The notes: generated from the letters alone by a model not told the origin. Positions 12,375 to 25,377 are shown, counted from the stretch's first letter. The stretch: 64,000 nt of DNA from Metallyticus violacea (GCA_030762175.1 CM060846.1:235167512-235231511); one strand, 5' to 3'. Program-made: numbers and translations.

Positions 12375-12665
12375 CCTAGTGGTCTAATAGTAACCATAAT
12401 TGCCTTGTGGACCCAAGGCCGCGGGTTCAATTCTGACCAGGCGGGATGAATTTTTTTGCCCATTAAAACTCCAAAGTATGCCTTCCTTCATAAGGGAAGT
12501 AAAGCCACTGGTCCCATGTCATAAATTTACGTCACATAAAAGAACCTCAAGACTGAAAGAAGAAGCTTCTGAACAAAATTTATCAGGTGTTTCATGCCCT
12601 CTATTTAATGGGATGCTGATGACCTGAGATGTTAAAGAGCATTCATAAATAAACCAAATCATCAA
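12375..12665 (+). mobile_element. tRNA-derived SINE (family A)
   Basis: The head has a tRNA-like A box (agtggtctaatagtaacc) and B box (gggttcaattctg), the internal RNA polymerase III promoter. The body carries cttcataagggaagtaaagcc and the tail ends in gagatgttaaagagcattca and ataaataaacca. The tail is repeated at 40260-40380, and an inverted full copy lies at 26815-27085, which defines an interspersed family. A 75-codon frame across it is not a gene. Confidence 0.75.
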
Positions 12666-13329
12666 ATCACATTCATATATAATGTATGTTCTTTTCAGTA
12701 AGTCAGCTAGAGTAAAAGAAGCACTTGAAAACTATAGCTGTTAAATGGGCATAGCCTTTATTTATTTTCTTAGTTATTCCATAGATCACACTGCAGTAAT
12801 GTCATGCGAGAGATAATAGACACTGAATTTACTAAACACAGAGAGATTGATTGCCTGTATGCTGAATAAGGGACTAAATAAAATAACAAATATGTGACTG
12901 TATTAAAATGAGCAGTTATTTTAGGTAAATACAAACATTTCTCAAAATTATCTGTAGTAAAGATTAAAGGTGTAGCAGGTGCATTGAGCAAAGTTTTCAG
13001 TTGAGAACTGAGTTTTCTACTATTTAGGTAGATCTGGGAGTTGCAGAAAACTGATCCCAAGGTTCTAGTGGCAGCCTTTACTTACTTCAAAATAGTAAGA
13101 ACAACAGTTTAAATCATGTCAATTTTTATTTTTCTTGGGCATGTGATTTGATATTCCTGAACAAATATTATTATTTGAAACTTGGAAATAATTGGATATT
13201 AAAGGGCAGAACGTCCAATGTTGTTCTGTTGGTTAATGCATGCTAAAGAGAAAATTCATAGTGTATATTTTTTGTTCAGTATCTATTCTACTTCACCTAA
13301 ACAAGTAATTAGGCTGGCATGAATCCTGC

Positions 13330-14240
13330 ATTCATCTAAATCCATATGCAAAATATAGCTGTATACCAACAAAGTATGTGGAGGTGTCTATGAAGAAGCA
13401 AGATATAATGCAAGGGAAGCAAGATACTTTTAACAAGAATGATTTCCAGAAAGAAGGTGACTGAAAATGGATACAATTTGAAGGGTTCAAAGGTACCTGC
13501 TAAAACAGTATAAGTCAAAAGCATACTTCTTGTTCAGGATGTCCAGTAACCGCTGTAATTAATGAAGAAACTGTGCTTAGTGCGATTGAAAATAATCAGC
13601 ATTCCTGTTCCAAAGCCATGATGTAAACATTACTGGCATCTGTGTGTTGCCTAATGTAATGTAATAAATTTCATCCCTTCCATATACAGCTACACCAGGC
13701 TATCCATGGACATGACAGAATCTTGAGTGGTACTTTCTTAGTGGTTGCTGCAACTTTGAATACAGATGAATGCTTAGGGAATGTGCCCTTAGAGATGAAG
13801 CTGCATTCCTTAATAACAGAACTGTGGATTATCAGAATATGCAATATTGAAGCATAGATAATCCTTACTGGATAAGAGAAACTGTGTTACAGGTGCAGCA
13901 AAGCATCAACATTTGGCTAAGGATACTAGGCGATGAATTAATTATACATAATTTTTTCCAAGGCACCCTCACAGGACTACAGTACTTCAGTTTTTGCAAG
14001 AAGAGCACATATTAAAGAATGTGCTCTTAGTGAAACATGTAAGAATGTGGTTCTAGGAGGATGGACTGGCCGTACACTGGTCTCTGATTATTGGAAACCA
14101 CTTGGTCAGCTAGATCATCTGACCTAACCCCATTAGATTTCCTTGTACGGGGTTATTTCAAGGAAAGCATGTTGCGATGATTAAGAATGTCTCTTTGGCA
14201 TCATGCCCAAGTTTGCATTAACTACAGAGGGTGCTATTTT
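13330..14240 (+). pseudogene. Decayed Tc1/mariner-superfamily (DUF4817-type) transposase
   Basis: The + strand translation gives several blocks in order, in different frames. GCPVTAVINEETVLSAIENN at about 13540-13600 fits the GRPRT...NEE linker of the DNA-binding part. INIWLRILGDELI at about 13908 fits the conserved VNVWAGIIGD block. SSDLTPLDFLVRGYFKE at about 14120 fits the SPDLTPLDFFLWGY block. Frame changes and stops separate them, so the gene is dead. The family is common in insects and its proteins often carry a DUF4817 helix-turn-helix. No terminal repeats were located. Confidence 0.65.
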
Positions 14241-15150
14241 ACATACTTGCTTTGATAATCAATGGGGTTTAATGAACTGCAAGTCCTCTACTCCATGTAC
14301 TTACAGCTGTAATATCTTATACCACAACAAACACCTCTATTAAGGCCAATATAAAACATGCTGTAATAATTTAAGTATATTAAATGCAATAATTATATGA
14401 TCATAATTATCATTTTTGTTAATATCTTGGTTAATTGTGAAAAACAATTAAACTTGTATTAAAAAATGTATCATAGAACACAAGTTTTGAACCACCAAGC
14501 TGCAGATCCACTGATCAGTTATGAGCTGCTAGTCCACAGAACCATGAGAAACTCTTGCTATGGCTCTCGTGAAATAAAAAATGTTGTATCATTACACTTT
14601 CAGATCTACATCAAACTACTATTTGAAGCTTTTTCTCTTTCTTTGCATTAATGCAACATAAATCATTAATGCCAGCTAGGCAGAAAAAGTAATAAATATA
14701 TTACAAAATTGCAAGAAATTTAACTACAAAGAAAGTATTGCAAAGCAAAATGGCAAATTTTACACATAAGATTGTAATTTGCAGGTTGCATATAGATATG
14801 AATACCAAGGGGTGCATGATTGAACCTGTATACATAGTTAACAACACTTTACTATAAGAAATTATCAGCTTCAGCCTTCGCCTCACCCAAGATTTTTGGT
14901 TCTGGATATTATTGATACCTAGTGATTTCTAGTTCTTTAACTGCTGCAAGTAAATAGTTTATTGAAAGTCATCCTTTAATATTTTTGTACTCTTCTTATG
15001 GTGTCTCTTATAATTAAATGTTTCATTGTTGAAAGTAAGTAAATTGACATTATTTATATTCAACAATGAGAGTGCATACTATGGATGTTAAAAGGATTCA
15101 TGTCTTCTTTTTTAATGTTTCTTACATAACTGTTAACTTTTTTATTCCAG

Positions 15151-15255
15151 GTGAAAAGAACTGTTCTGTAGATTATGAATTTCTGCTTAATGTGAATAAA
15201 TGTTTCAGTGAAGAACACCATCTATGTTATATACTGTACAAGACTAGCAAATTTT
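15151..15255 (+). CDS. Possible alternative terminal exon of the IAP-like gene
   Basis: A good acceptor (a T-rich tract ending in ccag at 15150) opens 105 bases that join in frame to the phase-1 donor at 11373. They encode about 34 residues beginning GEKNCSVDYEFLLNV and ending at a TAA at 15253-15255. Used as a last exon, it would stop the protein in the middle of BIR2. There is no BIR-like residue pattern and no strong donor, and an AATAAA-like signal appears only some 300 bases later. It may be a cryptic acceptor with no biological use. Confidence 0.25.
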
Positions 15256-17649
15256 AATGATTGTTTAGATGTTGAGTGATTGTTATTAACGGTTTTGTAG
15301 TTTGGCATGTATAATTGGATACTCTGCAAACATTTTTTAAACATTAATAGTGAGGATGTCAAAAAAAATAATGCATACTTAATGAGATAATTCTACAAGA
15401 TTATAGTTAAGCAGTCAAGAACGAAATGTAGACCATGCCAAAATGTGCAAGAAAAATTATTTCGGAGAAAACTATTCAAACTCTCTGCAAATTGAAGTGT
15501 GTATTAATCCATTATTTTGGTTTCAATGTCAGTATATGCAATCATTATTATTAAATAAATTATTAATTTTTATATTAATTGTTTTAAAGAGTTTATAACA
15601 GACTTATATGCATATGCATTTTAGATGTAAACATCGCTCCTTCGTGTACTATAAGAAGAAAATATGCAGATATTTGGCATTTTCCATAACAAATATAAGG
15701 AGAATATCTACTTACAAATACTATTTGAATGGCATGAATAAAATGGAAAATAACTATGCAATTAATGAAGGTGTAGAAGAATAAATTTGAATGGAATGAG
15801 CATATTTCTACTTTATAACATACAGGGGATGTAGGTCTGCATTTATTAGCTTACATGGAGTGGAACAAGAACATGTTCACAGGATTAAAATTGTTATTAA
15901 AAGTTAAAATGCCATTGGAGATAGTGAATACAATAAGAAAAGTCTTGTGATTTCACAGGATATTTACATGAGGTTTCAGAAACACATTCTTAAATTTTGA
16001 ATTAAAATATTTTATTATTGAGGCAAACAAAAAAATTAACATGCAAATTTGAATCTTATTAGAATTACTTGGTCAGGAATATCCTAATCTTGAAATACTC
16101 ATAAAATTCATATTTAACATGAAATTAACAAACCTTTTGCATGTGCAATATGAGTGAAGTATTGCACTTTTCAGAAAATGTTTAGCTATCATCAAAAAGT
16201 AAACAATCATTAGTAAGTGTAGAAGCAAAAACTTATACTCTTCAATGAAATCATGTACTGAGTCTTGCAAATCTGATGAAGCACTTTGCATTCCAATTGA
16301 TTGCATGCAAAATTACCTCTCCCTTACACACCAGTCCAGGAGATTCTATTTAGTTTAGCTATGGGATCACGCATTTAATTCAAAATGGTTATAAGGTGAA
16401 TATGCATAATGAGGGAGAGTGGCAATAAAAATGTACTGTTTTATTTTGGATTATCTCACCAATCCAGGAGTGAATGAACTTCACCTATATGCATATGGAT
16501 TTCTTGGTCAAAATAGGGACAATTCATTTACTTTGGCTTGGTTGAAGATAAGACATTTGAGGAAATGATTTGCTCTTATCTTGTTTCAGGTCGTTCTTTC
16601 TTGCTTTGACAGGGATTCTGAAATCTTAAAAAAAAACTGTAATAAAATCTCTACTCCCAAAGAATATTGTGTCAAAAACGCTACAATAAAAATGATAGAA
16701 GAATTTAAACAAATGGTAGCCCAATACTATAAGGGATTAATCAACTGGAAAGAATATTCATAGAAGTGCAAAGACGGCTTTTGGTCCTGCATCTTTCTCC
16801 GAGATACATTATTCTGCTGATTATCCCAGTAGAGTTGTTTGCCTGTATCATACAAGTCATCTCACTTTCACTTGTTCGAACCTGGTCCAAGAAGTAGTAA
16901 TTTTGTGAATTTAATGAATAATGTCTATCCAAAATCAGATCTTCCTAATTGGGCAATTTGAATAATGTTAATGGTATATTAAGATTTTTTATGGAATAGT
17001 AAATAGCTGTATGATAAAATATTGAAATGGTTAAGCCATTAAGGGTATGGCATGTGAAGTTGTATGTAGAAGGGTTTTAGAACAGTTTTTATCTATTCCA
17101 TTAGAATGTATATATATATATACATATGTATGTATTAACACAAGCTCCACTTACATGTATCACATTAGGAAATGGTGTAGCATGTAATATATATGTTAAC
17201 ACTAGCTGAACATACATAAACAATGTATACATATAAAACATTAGGAAAAAGCTGTTGACTGACTAGTCAATGTTTTGGCTGGATCTTGAGGTGTTTCTGA
17301 GGAGGCATCTGATAATTTAAATGGGAATTTACTGAGTTCATCTGCAGGTGGAACTTCCAATTTCTTTAACTTTCCCGTATTTTTCATGATGAAAAGTTTC
17401 TCGTGTATTTAGGTTATGAAATTCTTTCAGCACATTAACCTTTTGTTTAATTTTATGATTTTTTCTCCATAAATGTGCTGCTACCACTGATTTATGTATT
17501 TTTGATTTGCTCATTTATATCAAAACCTAAATTTCTATTACTTTTACCAATACCTTTTTATTAAATTCTACACATTCAATTTCATAAAGTTCTGATTTCT
17601 GTTCTGTTGGGATAATGTGTTAAGTAGAACCTGGTGAAATGTTATATTA

Positions 17650-19370
17650 CAGTATTGTCATTAATTCTAGACACTTTAGACAATTTTGTAAATATCTTAT
17701 AAACCTTTTTATTTTAATTTAAATTTATGCTTTTATTAAAGTCAAATTTTCAGGAATTCTAAACAAGCATGTCTTAATGTTAAATGTTTAAAAAATGAGC
17801 AAATTAAATTTCAATTATTACTTATCAAAAGAGCAGTTGTAAATGGTACAATTTGGACACATTCATATGGATTATAGCAAGTTTTTTGTGTTAATATTTT
17901 GTTGCATATCCTTTTGATTTTATTACTATCTTGATTCCTCATCATTTTGATTCCATCAAATGTTGGAATTCTTCTGGTGTTATCACTCAAAGCTGCAATT
18001 GAATGATGTCCTCTAGCATCTTCCATTTGTTATTTGGATTCCAACTTGACACCAATACTTTCAGCCTTGACCATAAGTTTTGAATTGGATTGAGGTCAGG
18101 ACTGTTTCCTGGCCAAGGGAGGTCAGAAACATGATGGTAAATGAACCATTTCAAATTGATTCCAGTGGTTTGATACTTTGCGCCATCCTGCTGGAAGATG
18201 CACTGCTGATTGTCAGCTTAAAACAAATCACAAATAGTAGGAAGCAATTTTAACTTCTAAAACTTCTTCTTAGGACTTTTTGGCATCATTATTGCCCTCT
18301 AACATTGCAAGATGCCAAACACCAGGCCTTGCCATGCTTCCCCATGCCATGATGCTGATAGGATGCCCAGTTTTGCTACAGAGGCACCATAGGCAATTCA
18401 TAGTGGAGGTGATGCACTCAGTTAACATGAATACATTGTTCTGTGATGCACAAACCTGATGGTATCATTTTCAAAGATGTTGAGCTTCATTTCATCATTC
18501 CAAACCCTTTTATTCCAGTCATTTTGAGTTGAATCCTTACATGCTAAAGCCCACTCCATGCAATTTTGCCTTTGATTTTGGTTGAGATAAGCTTTCTTTT
18601 TGGGGTTATTGCTCATAGACCATTTTTGCAAAGCTTTTGTCTAATTGCTCAGTCAGAGACTTGTAACTCAGAAGTTCTCAAAATGACATTAACATCTTTT
18701 GCTGTACACTGGCAATCTTATATAGAGAGACGGCAGATTCTGTGGCAGTTTTGAGCCATTAGTTTAAGTTTTCTGGTATTTCTTGGAGACGATTTTGTGC
18801 TCCCAGTTACTTTGTAATGCTTGTAAACTTTTCTAATTCCTGGTTTTGTAGTACCACCAGCCAATCTTTTCTCTATTTCTTCACAAAAAGTTACTGACTT
18901 GCTTCTTTTACTCGGTGACCAATCTGCAAGTTTTTTCTTTGGAGCTATTATTTTCTAACTACAGGATCACTTTTCAACTCACTAAAAGATGTCCACTTCA
19001 GAAAAGCTAGTTGCCAACTGCTATTTAACAATGATGATCACACTCGACTTAGGTGCTGAGAGAATACAACAATTCAACACTAGAGCTCTGTTGGTGAAAA
19101 TGCAATAATTATACAACATAATGTTGCTGCTTGACTGAGCTGGTATTATTGACGTTGCTATATGACATTAATGAAACTTGTTTCTAATATATATAGAGAA
19201 TTATCAAGTGCATTTTTCTTAAAGAAAATAAATTTTTTATAGCAACATCATAAACAAAATAAAAACAGCATCTGTTCATTTAGCACTACACAATATTTAT
19301 GTATATGTTTTTACAAGATTAGAAATTATACAAATTTTACAAAAAGTATCCAGATTTAATGCCACTAGCG
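17650..19370 (-). mobile_element. Tc1-like DNA transposon, near-complete, transposase inactivated
   Basis: The 1.72 kb element is flanked by TA on both sides (17648-17649 and 19371-19372), with diverged inverted ends sharing catta..tct.ga.actt. Transposase is on the minus strand, from the N-terminal DNA-binding part near 18900 down to MLEDIIQLQL-like C-terminal residues near 18010. The catalytic triad is visible: VWNDE (about 18510), QQDGAK (about 18200) and NSPDLNPIQNLW (about 18095). The spacing from the second Asp to the third position is 34, as in DD34E Tc1 transposases, but the Glu is replaced by Gln. Together with frame breaks this makes the enzyme non-functional. The element sits inside Penelope copy A. 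Confidence 0.85.
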
Positions 19371-20099
19371 TATAATCATTCTCTGTGGCTAACTTTATGC
19401 TATTTACTTTGAATATCTCATTTAAATTGCTGTGGTAATTGAATGACATATGAAATGTTTATATTTGCTACTTATCTTGAAGTTCTCCAGATTGGAAACC
19501 TCTCTTATTAGATTTTTGGATTTTAAATTAATTGATAATTTTATTGTCTTTGTTGAAACCATTGATTGTTGCTGTCTTATCTGTTTATATTCTGTAGTGT
19601 ACTCTATTTTTGTATTTTTAACACACCTAATTTGTGGTGATTGTGTTTGTGGAATTATTTTATTTAATTTTTCTGTGGGTGTTTTTTTTTCTATAAATTC
19701 CATATTTGTATCTGACTGCATTTCTTATAATGTTAAATATAGGAATGGGAGTTAACAAAGTTTCTCCACTTTCATTATGAACTGTATAGAATTATTTTAT
19801 AAGTTTAGGAGATTTAGAGCATCTTTTGAATGTTGTTTAGCATTATTCAAAAGTATCATTCACATACCCATACCATAAGTTGCAAATTAATTTGAGGTCA
19901 TTGGTGGTACATATTTCAAAGGAAATCATGAATAAACCTGCTAGAAACAGAGACAGTAATTTTCTATTACTAGACCATAAACTTGTTGGTAACATTTTTG
20001 GTTAAAACTAAAGAAACTTTGCTCTATCTGTGTGTTTTAGTAGCCATGTTCTATTTCTTCTGATTATAAATTTAAGGAAGGTAGCTATTTTCTTTGATT

Positions 20100-20420
20100 A
20101 TCTCTTTGGTCCAGTGGTTATCATTGCTGACTGCTTGCCAGGAGGCCTGGGTTAAATTCCAGGCACCTGCTTAGGAATATAAGTTAGGGAGATCTGGAGC
20201 AGGGTCTACCCAAACTCTTGAGGATAATTGGGAAGTTGCATGATATAGATGTGGCATTCTTATATCTAAAAATCTGTTTGATGGACGATTGATGGGTTGC
20301 TGACATGATGATTATATGCCCCCTGCAATATTGCCATCTGTCAATATGATTCATAAGACATAGATAGAGGAAGCAAAGGTCATCCGGCAGGCGAAGGCTC
20401 ATCTCGAGTTTTAGCATGAA
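20100..20420 (+). mobile_element. tRNA-derived SINE (family B)
   Basis: Starts with an A box (tggtccagtggttatc) and B box (gggttaaattcc) typical of a tRNA-derived pol III promoter. The body follows, ending in a short AAG-rich tail (aataagaagaagaaa). It lies inside Penelope copy A: alignment to copy B is continuous up to about 20095 and resumes at about 20440. A second, older copy lies at 11525. Confidence 0.75.
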
Positions 20421-21433
20421 TAAGAAGAAGAAAGAGAAGTCACTTTCTTAAAAAGTATTTAAGATTGTTTATATGGATACTGAGGAATGCTTTCATATCA
20501 AAGGACATACTTATGTTTCCTGCTACAGTTCTGATAAAGTTCAAGTTTTGTAACTAAATCAATTGTATTTTTATGCCCAAGATTTTAAATGTTTGGAATT
20601 AATTAAATGTGTCATTTAATTTTGTTTTTGGTATTTTGTATGTTTGTGAATTAATCCTGTACATTTTCTGAAAAATCTACACATGTTTTGAAGCATTTGC
20701 ATAGAAATGTTATTTCTTAATTATAAAAGGCGGTTTCCAAAAGGTTAATTTCAATATTTTCTGCTGGTTATACATGTTGTGCCTGTAAAGCTTTCGTTTG
20801 TTGCATATGTAAATAGCAAACATTCTTTTTCTGGGTACAGTTTTTATGTTCCATTTGTTGATTTAAATTTTCATACAGGTGTTATTGTAAATGTTCAGAA
20901 ATGTTGATTTCTAATGAGTTTGAAAGATTTAATGTAACCCACAGATACTTAAATTAATTTCATTTAACCTTATATGCTGCAATTTTTTCTCTATTTAAAT
21001 TATTTATTTCTCTGCTTTTCAGTGATTCCAATAAATTAAATGCTAATCAGCAGAACATGGTTCACAACCCAATAGAATACTTAGGAAAAAATATTTTTCT
21101 GGAAAATAGAGGAAATTTAATGAACTTTGATTTTTAAAACAAAAACAAAGAGAATGTAGTATTTTGATTTTCCAATCAATAATATCATCACTAAACTTGT
21201 ATAAACTACAGAGAGACAAATTAATACCACAGTGGGAAGCTGATGGTAAAACCATGGTGATGAAGGCTATAGACTTTGAAAGATGTCTGAGTAGGTGGAA
21301 CAAAATCAGTGAAATATGAGTGGTTGCCTCATTATAAATTGCAGAATTATAAAATATCTTGCTGTGAAAATTTCTGCTATTTAAAACTACATTTACCTGT
21401 ACATGTTTTGAAAACAACATTGCAATTTGAAGC

Positions 21434-21462
21434 AGTACAGCAGTAGCAGCAGCAGCAGTATA
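21434..21462. repeat. CAG microsatellite
   Basis: Short imperfect run of cag/tag triplets in intron 2, with no reading frame of interest. Confidence 0.7.
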
Positions 21463-21646
21463 ACTACATTAAACAGAATAATTCTTTTGCAGAATAGATG
21501 CATTTATCTATCAACCAAAAATGTATGATATGTGCAAACAAATTTTCAAAAGAAACAATATTTTAAGTCAGACAGCTTTCTATGTACATAAGAACCTGTA
21601 AGTACATTGATTCATGATAAAACTTTCTTTCATCATGGAATTATGC

Positions 21647-21647
<1 letters not shown>

Positions 21648-21708
<61 letters not shown>
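21648..21708. repeat. (TAA)n microsatellite, about 20 units
   Basis: Uninterrupted TAA/AAT triplet run. A poly-Asn frame across it is a by-product of the repeat. Confidence 0.95.
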
Positions 21709-22429
21709 TTAACTAAATATTACTATAAATATTTCAGATACCAAAAATCCTATTTTGTTATTGTAATTAAATATTATTACTTAAATATAATTTCTGATAA
21801 TGCTTGGCACTTGTAATTCAAGTTATATAGGTCAACAAAATTCTAGTTGATTGACTGCTAACATTACCTTTAAGTTGATGCATAAGTGGAATTCTACTCA
21901 GCAAGGAAATTAATAATAACCATGTACAGTGTTCAAATACAGGCTAGCTAATTGCTCACCTGGTATTAACAGCAAATAAAGAATAGAACAGCAACTTAAT
22001 GTACCATTACTAACTGAGTACAGATTTTTCCATACTGAACCTTGTCATTGATAACTAAATAGTAGAGTATCCATACCATATGAGTACATCATTTCAATCT
22101 GTCAATCCAATAATGAGTTTAGTAACTTTAAAAGCATTAGTCTAAGTCCAGGATGTAGATTTTGTCAGATATTACCTGCAATAAATACATTTGATGAAAT
22201 TTTCATATTTCATGTTTACAAATTTTATCTTTGGTGATGTTTGTCAGAGATGGTTATTTTTTACATACATAGTTAAAATAAAATCCCATTTTTAAAAAAA
22301 TACATCTAAATGCTAACTTTAAATTATTTACATCTAGAACAATTACACAGTGGTAACCTATACATTTAGTATATCTACAAAATTGAATTAAATCAATGGA
22401 GAAAAGTTAGTGTACTTATTTTTGATTAT

Positions 22430-23130
22430 ATGGAATATTCTCTGTGCAGAAGTTGAGTGATTAGGTATCGTTTTAGTATTAACCTGAACTTATCTTTATT
22501 AGTATGTAGTTCCTTTATATATGATGGATGTGAATTAAATAATAAAGGTGCAGTAAAAACCTTATTGTAATGCTTGCTACTTGTTACTTGGTCTGTGTAA
22601 GTCATGCCTGCATCTGATTTCTTTACTGTGTAAGATTGAGTTTTTTATGCATACTTCTAAATTTTATACTACAAATAAAAATACAGCTAGATTGTACTTA
22701 TAAACTGATGGTAAAATTATAAATGTTTTGAATATTGGTTTACAATGAGTTTATCATTTTGCCCCTTCCATTATTTTTATTAATTATTTTCGATAAGAGA
22801 AATCATTAATCCATAAGTTATTAAAGAATGGAAATAATATACTATTTTTAGGATGCTCTTTCCCTTAAAATGAATTAATTGTCTGATTTCAAAACATGCT
22901 GAGCTTAGTTTGGATAACATGTAATAAATATGGTCTTTCCAATTCATATTATTGTGTGTCTTAAGACCAAGAAATTCTATCTTAGTAGATTCAATAATTT
23001 AATTGCATTCATATTGCATCTTTAGCTCTGCAATGCTTTTATTTTTGGTGTGAATAGTATGACAAACTACTATAGTGCCTGGTGCATTCTTCCAGAAAGC
23101 TTTTTAACAGGCAAAGATGGAGCCCTTTTG
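22430..23130 (-). mobile_element. LINE 3' end (RT C-terminal region), decayed
   Basis: Minus-strand translation from about 23070 gives STKIEFLGLK, then MNWKDHIYYMLSKLSSACFE, a block with YHSLITYG-like residues, and at about 22590-22450 HYNKVFTAPLLFNSHPSYIK plus KDKFRLILKRYLI. This is the familiar order of the region after the reverse transcriptase palm in jockey/CR1/RTE-type insect LINEs (tKFLG..iD..L.W..HI, KLssacy..R, FHS...YG, P..iK......FK..LK..L). No palm motif remains, so it is a 5'-truncated copy, with stops. The clade is not resolved. Confidence 0.7.
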
Positions 23131-23658
23131 GATTTATTGCATTGGTTGGTTTTATAACTACCCATAAATTCAAAAGGATATGCTCATGTTTTTTTTTTTT
23201 TATAAATCCTTTCACATGTGTTTAATTCTTTGGTTGTTGAACAGTTTTTAATAACTTGATGGCTTTTTCTATTTCATGGTTTTCATTCTAGCTCTTTATT
23301 CAAGTTTTTCACAAGACCACCTAAGTCAAATCAGATAACTGCCTACCCAAATTCTATGGATAATCCACATGTTTAACAGCTCATGATGTGGATAATTGTT
23401 CCAATAAACATGTCCTGAGTAAATCTGATATAGTGAAACCATAAAGGGTGTTTTAATTATTTCCAGTCAGAAGATATTATTAATGCATGTCTCATTATGT
23501 TCAATTCCAATTTGATTAATATTGAAATTATATATCTCTTTGGCCATAAAATTAATATATAAAATCAATAAATGTAACTATTACTTAAGGCATACTTAAT
23601 TTATGTCTGCTTTTATTCTCTGATACTTAAACTTAAATAACAATTGTCAGCTCATGTA

Positions 23659-24881
23659 CATGAGGATAGGTACATATTTTTCTGGCCTAATCATTATCTA
23701 GGTATGATAAAGACAAAAACTATATTTCACTTTTAATTATAGTTGCCCTTTATTGCAATACACTTTCTACACCTTTAAATTAACACTTCAATCACCCCCA
23801 AAATAATCAGATATCTTGTCTGCAAAATAAACATAAACAGCACTCATCACTCCTTTTTCAAACATAAAGTTCCTTCCTTGAAAGTAATTCTTGAGTTTTG
23901 AGAAGAGGAAATAGTCATTGGGAACTAGACCTGGACTGTAGGGTGGATTGTCGAACTCCTGGAAGCCACATTTATTCAGTTTCCTTTGCAACTAGAACTG
24001 TGTGCATTGGCACATTGTCATGAAGAAGGCAACAGTACCACTCAGCCTTCCTCACATTTTCTCTTTGATGGAAGCAGGTAGTGTGTGCATTATGCCAGCA
24101 TAGTACACCCCATTCACTGTGGTGTTACTCTCCTTTAAGTCAATGAAGCATATTCCTTCAGAGTCCCAAATGATTGTGGCCATGATCTTCTTGGTTGACT
24201 GAGTGATCTTGGCCTTTAGAAGGGGTGTTTTGTCAGGTTTACACGACTCCATTGATTCTCTTTTGGACAAGGGATCATAGTAGAGGACCATAGTTTCATC
24301 TCCTGTAACAATGGTTAGTGGAACTTCTCTTTGTAGCTATAACAGAGCTCCAAAAATGTCTGACAATTCATGTTTAAATGTTCATGAATAATTTGAAGGA
24401 CTGTTGTTTTAGAAAGGCCCAACCTTGCTGTTATTTCTGTAATTTTGAGGCACAGGTTTTCTATAATTTCTCTTTCCACAGGAGCAATGTTTTCAGGAGT
24501 GAGCACCTTCAAGAGCTTACCTGCATACTCTTCATCTTCAATGCTTTCTCGACCCATTTGAAAAAGTTTGGCCCATTTTTTAACCTTAGAATATGAGGGG
24601 GATGTTTCCACATATACATCATCCAAGCCTGTTTAACTTCCTTAGGAGTAATTCCTTCTTTTGCAAAGAATATAATAATAGCTGGATACTCCATTTTGAA
24701 CATGTCAAAATCTTCTATAGATAGCCTTCTTTATACAACTATATCTGAACAACTGAACATAGCAGAGCATAAGTTACTGGTGCCATTATTTACTTAACAG
24801 ATAAGGTATGATACCAGATAATGATTTTGTGAAAGTGATAATTCTTATCAGCCAGGCCGGAAACTTATAGACATACCGTTG
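23659..24881 (-). mobile_element. Mariner element with broken transposase
   Basis: TA-flanked element (23657-23658, 24882-24883) with diverged inverted ends that share (c/t)tggcct next to a TATAAGTTTCC-like block. The minus strand encodes the helix-turn-helix region (SYSKVKKWAKLFQMGRESIE, then TPENIAPVEREIIE) at 24626-24400. The catalytic blocks follow: TGDETMVLYYDP at about 24300, HDNVPMH at about 24020 and PPYSPGLVPNDYFLF at about 23935, the DDD pattern of mariner. The blocks fall in three frames, so the gene is inactive. A deleted relative is at 60040. Confidence 0.85.
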
Positions 24882-25377
24882 TATGTGTCTTGTTCTTTTT
24901 TTACATTTTAAGTGATTGCTCATTCTCTCCTTTATGTCAGCATACTTACTGGCTTTACCATAGTATTAGCATTGCTTTGTTTTTTGTGATTATTATTATG
25001 GTTGTTGTTGTTTAAGGTTATTATTTCATTGTTTTTTTTTACCTAGTTTACACATTTGCAGTACTATTGCTGTCACTATAAATATTATTACATATTCATT
25101 GCGTGTTTACTTGTATATGGGTGTAAGATTTACATTTCTATATTAATTATATACTGTGAATAAGTGGGTTTACAGTTTTTACTGTCTTTGTACTGCTAAT
25201 ATTAGCAAATTGGCCTGTTCAACATTTCAGATACTCTATACTGTATGACACAGCTAGAATAAAATGAATTACTTTATGCATCCTGAGTGATAAAGTTTAC
25301 AGCCTGTTTCCAAAAATAAGAAGGGAGATTTCTGATAATATAAAAACAAGTCTGATCTTAAATTGTTTTAATTGCAG

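Larger units (their letters stand above)
17270..20930 (-). mobile_element. Penelope-like element copy A, split by Tc1 and a SINE
   Basis: Minus-strand retroelement relic, read from about 20930 down to 17270. Sequence at 20480-20900 and 19373-20060 aligns with the reverse transcriptase region of copy B (62320-62900). Sequence at 17350-17645 aligns with the C-terminal endonuclease region (61690-61870). The catalytic YVDD box reads YVND at about 19872, so one metal-binding Asp is lost. Tc1 (17650-19370) and a SINE (20100-20420) interrupt it, and flanking matches to copy B resume on each far side. Stops are frequent. The element is 5'-incomplete or heavily decayed beyond 20930. Confidence 0.75.
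11374..25377 (+). other. IAP-like gene, intron 2 (14.0 kb, repeat-filled)
   Basis: Donor gtaaga at 11374 and acceptor attgcag at 25377. The intron contains two SINEs, a decayed DDE transposase, a possible alternative exon at 15151, a Penelope element with nested Tc1 and SINE, microsatellites, a LINE 3' end and a mariner, each listed separately. Unlisted parts (for example 14250-15150, 15260-17260, 21000-22430 and 24885-25370) are AT-rich with nothing I recognise. A 125-codon minus-strand frame at 21043-21420 has no familiar motif. Confidence 0.75.

Noticed and set aside
12400..12627. 75-codon + strand frame
   Set aside because: Lies entirely within a tRNA-derived SINE.
20110..20165. A functional tRNA gene
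   Set aside because: A and B boxes are present, but a cloverleaf does not close and the SINE body follows directly.
21043..21420. 125-codon minus-strand frame
   Set aside because: No known motif, AT-driven composition (Leu/Phe/Ser), and no splice or promoter context; not better than chance in intron sequence.
21607..21816. Poly-Asn 69-codon frame
   Set aside because: It is simply the (TAA)n microsatellite read in one frame.
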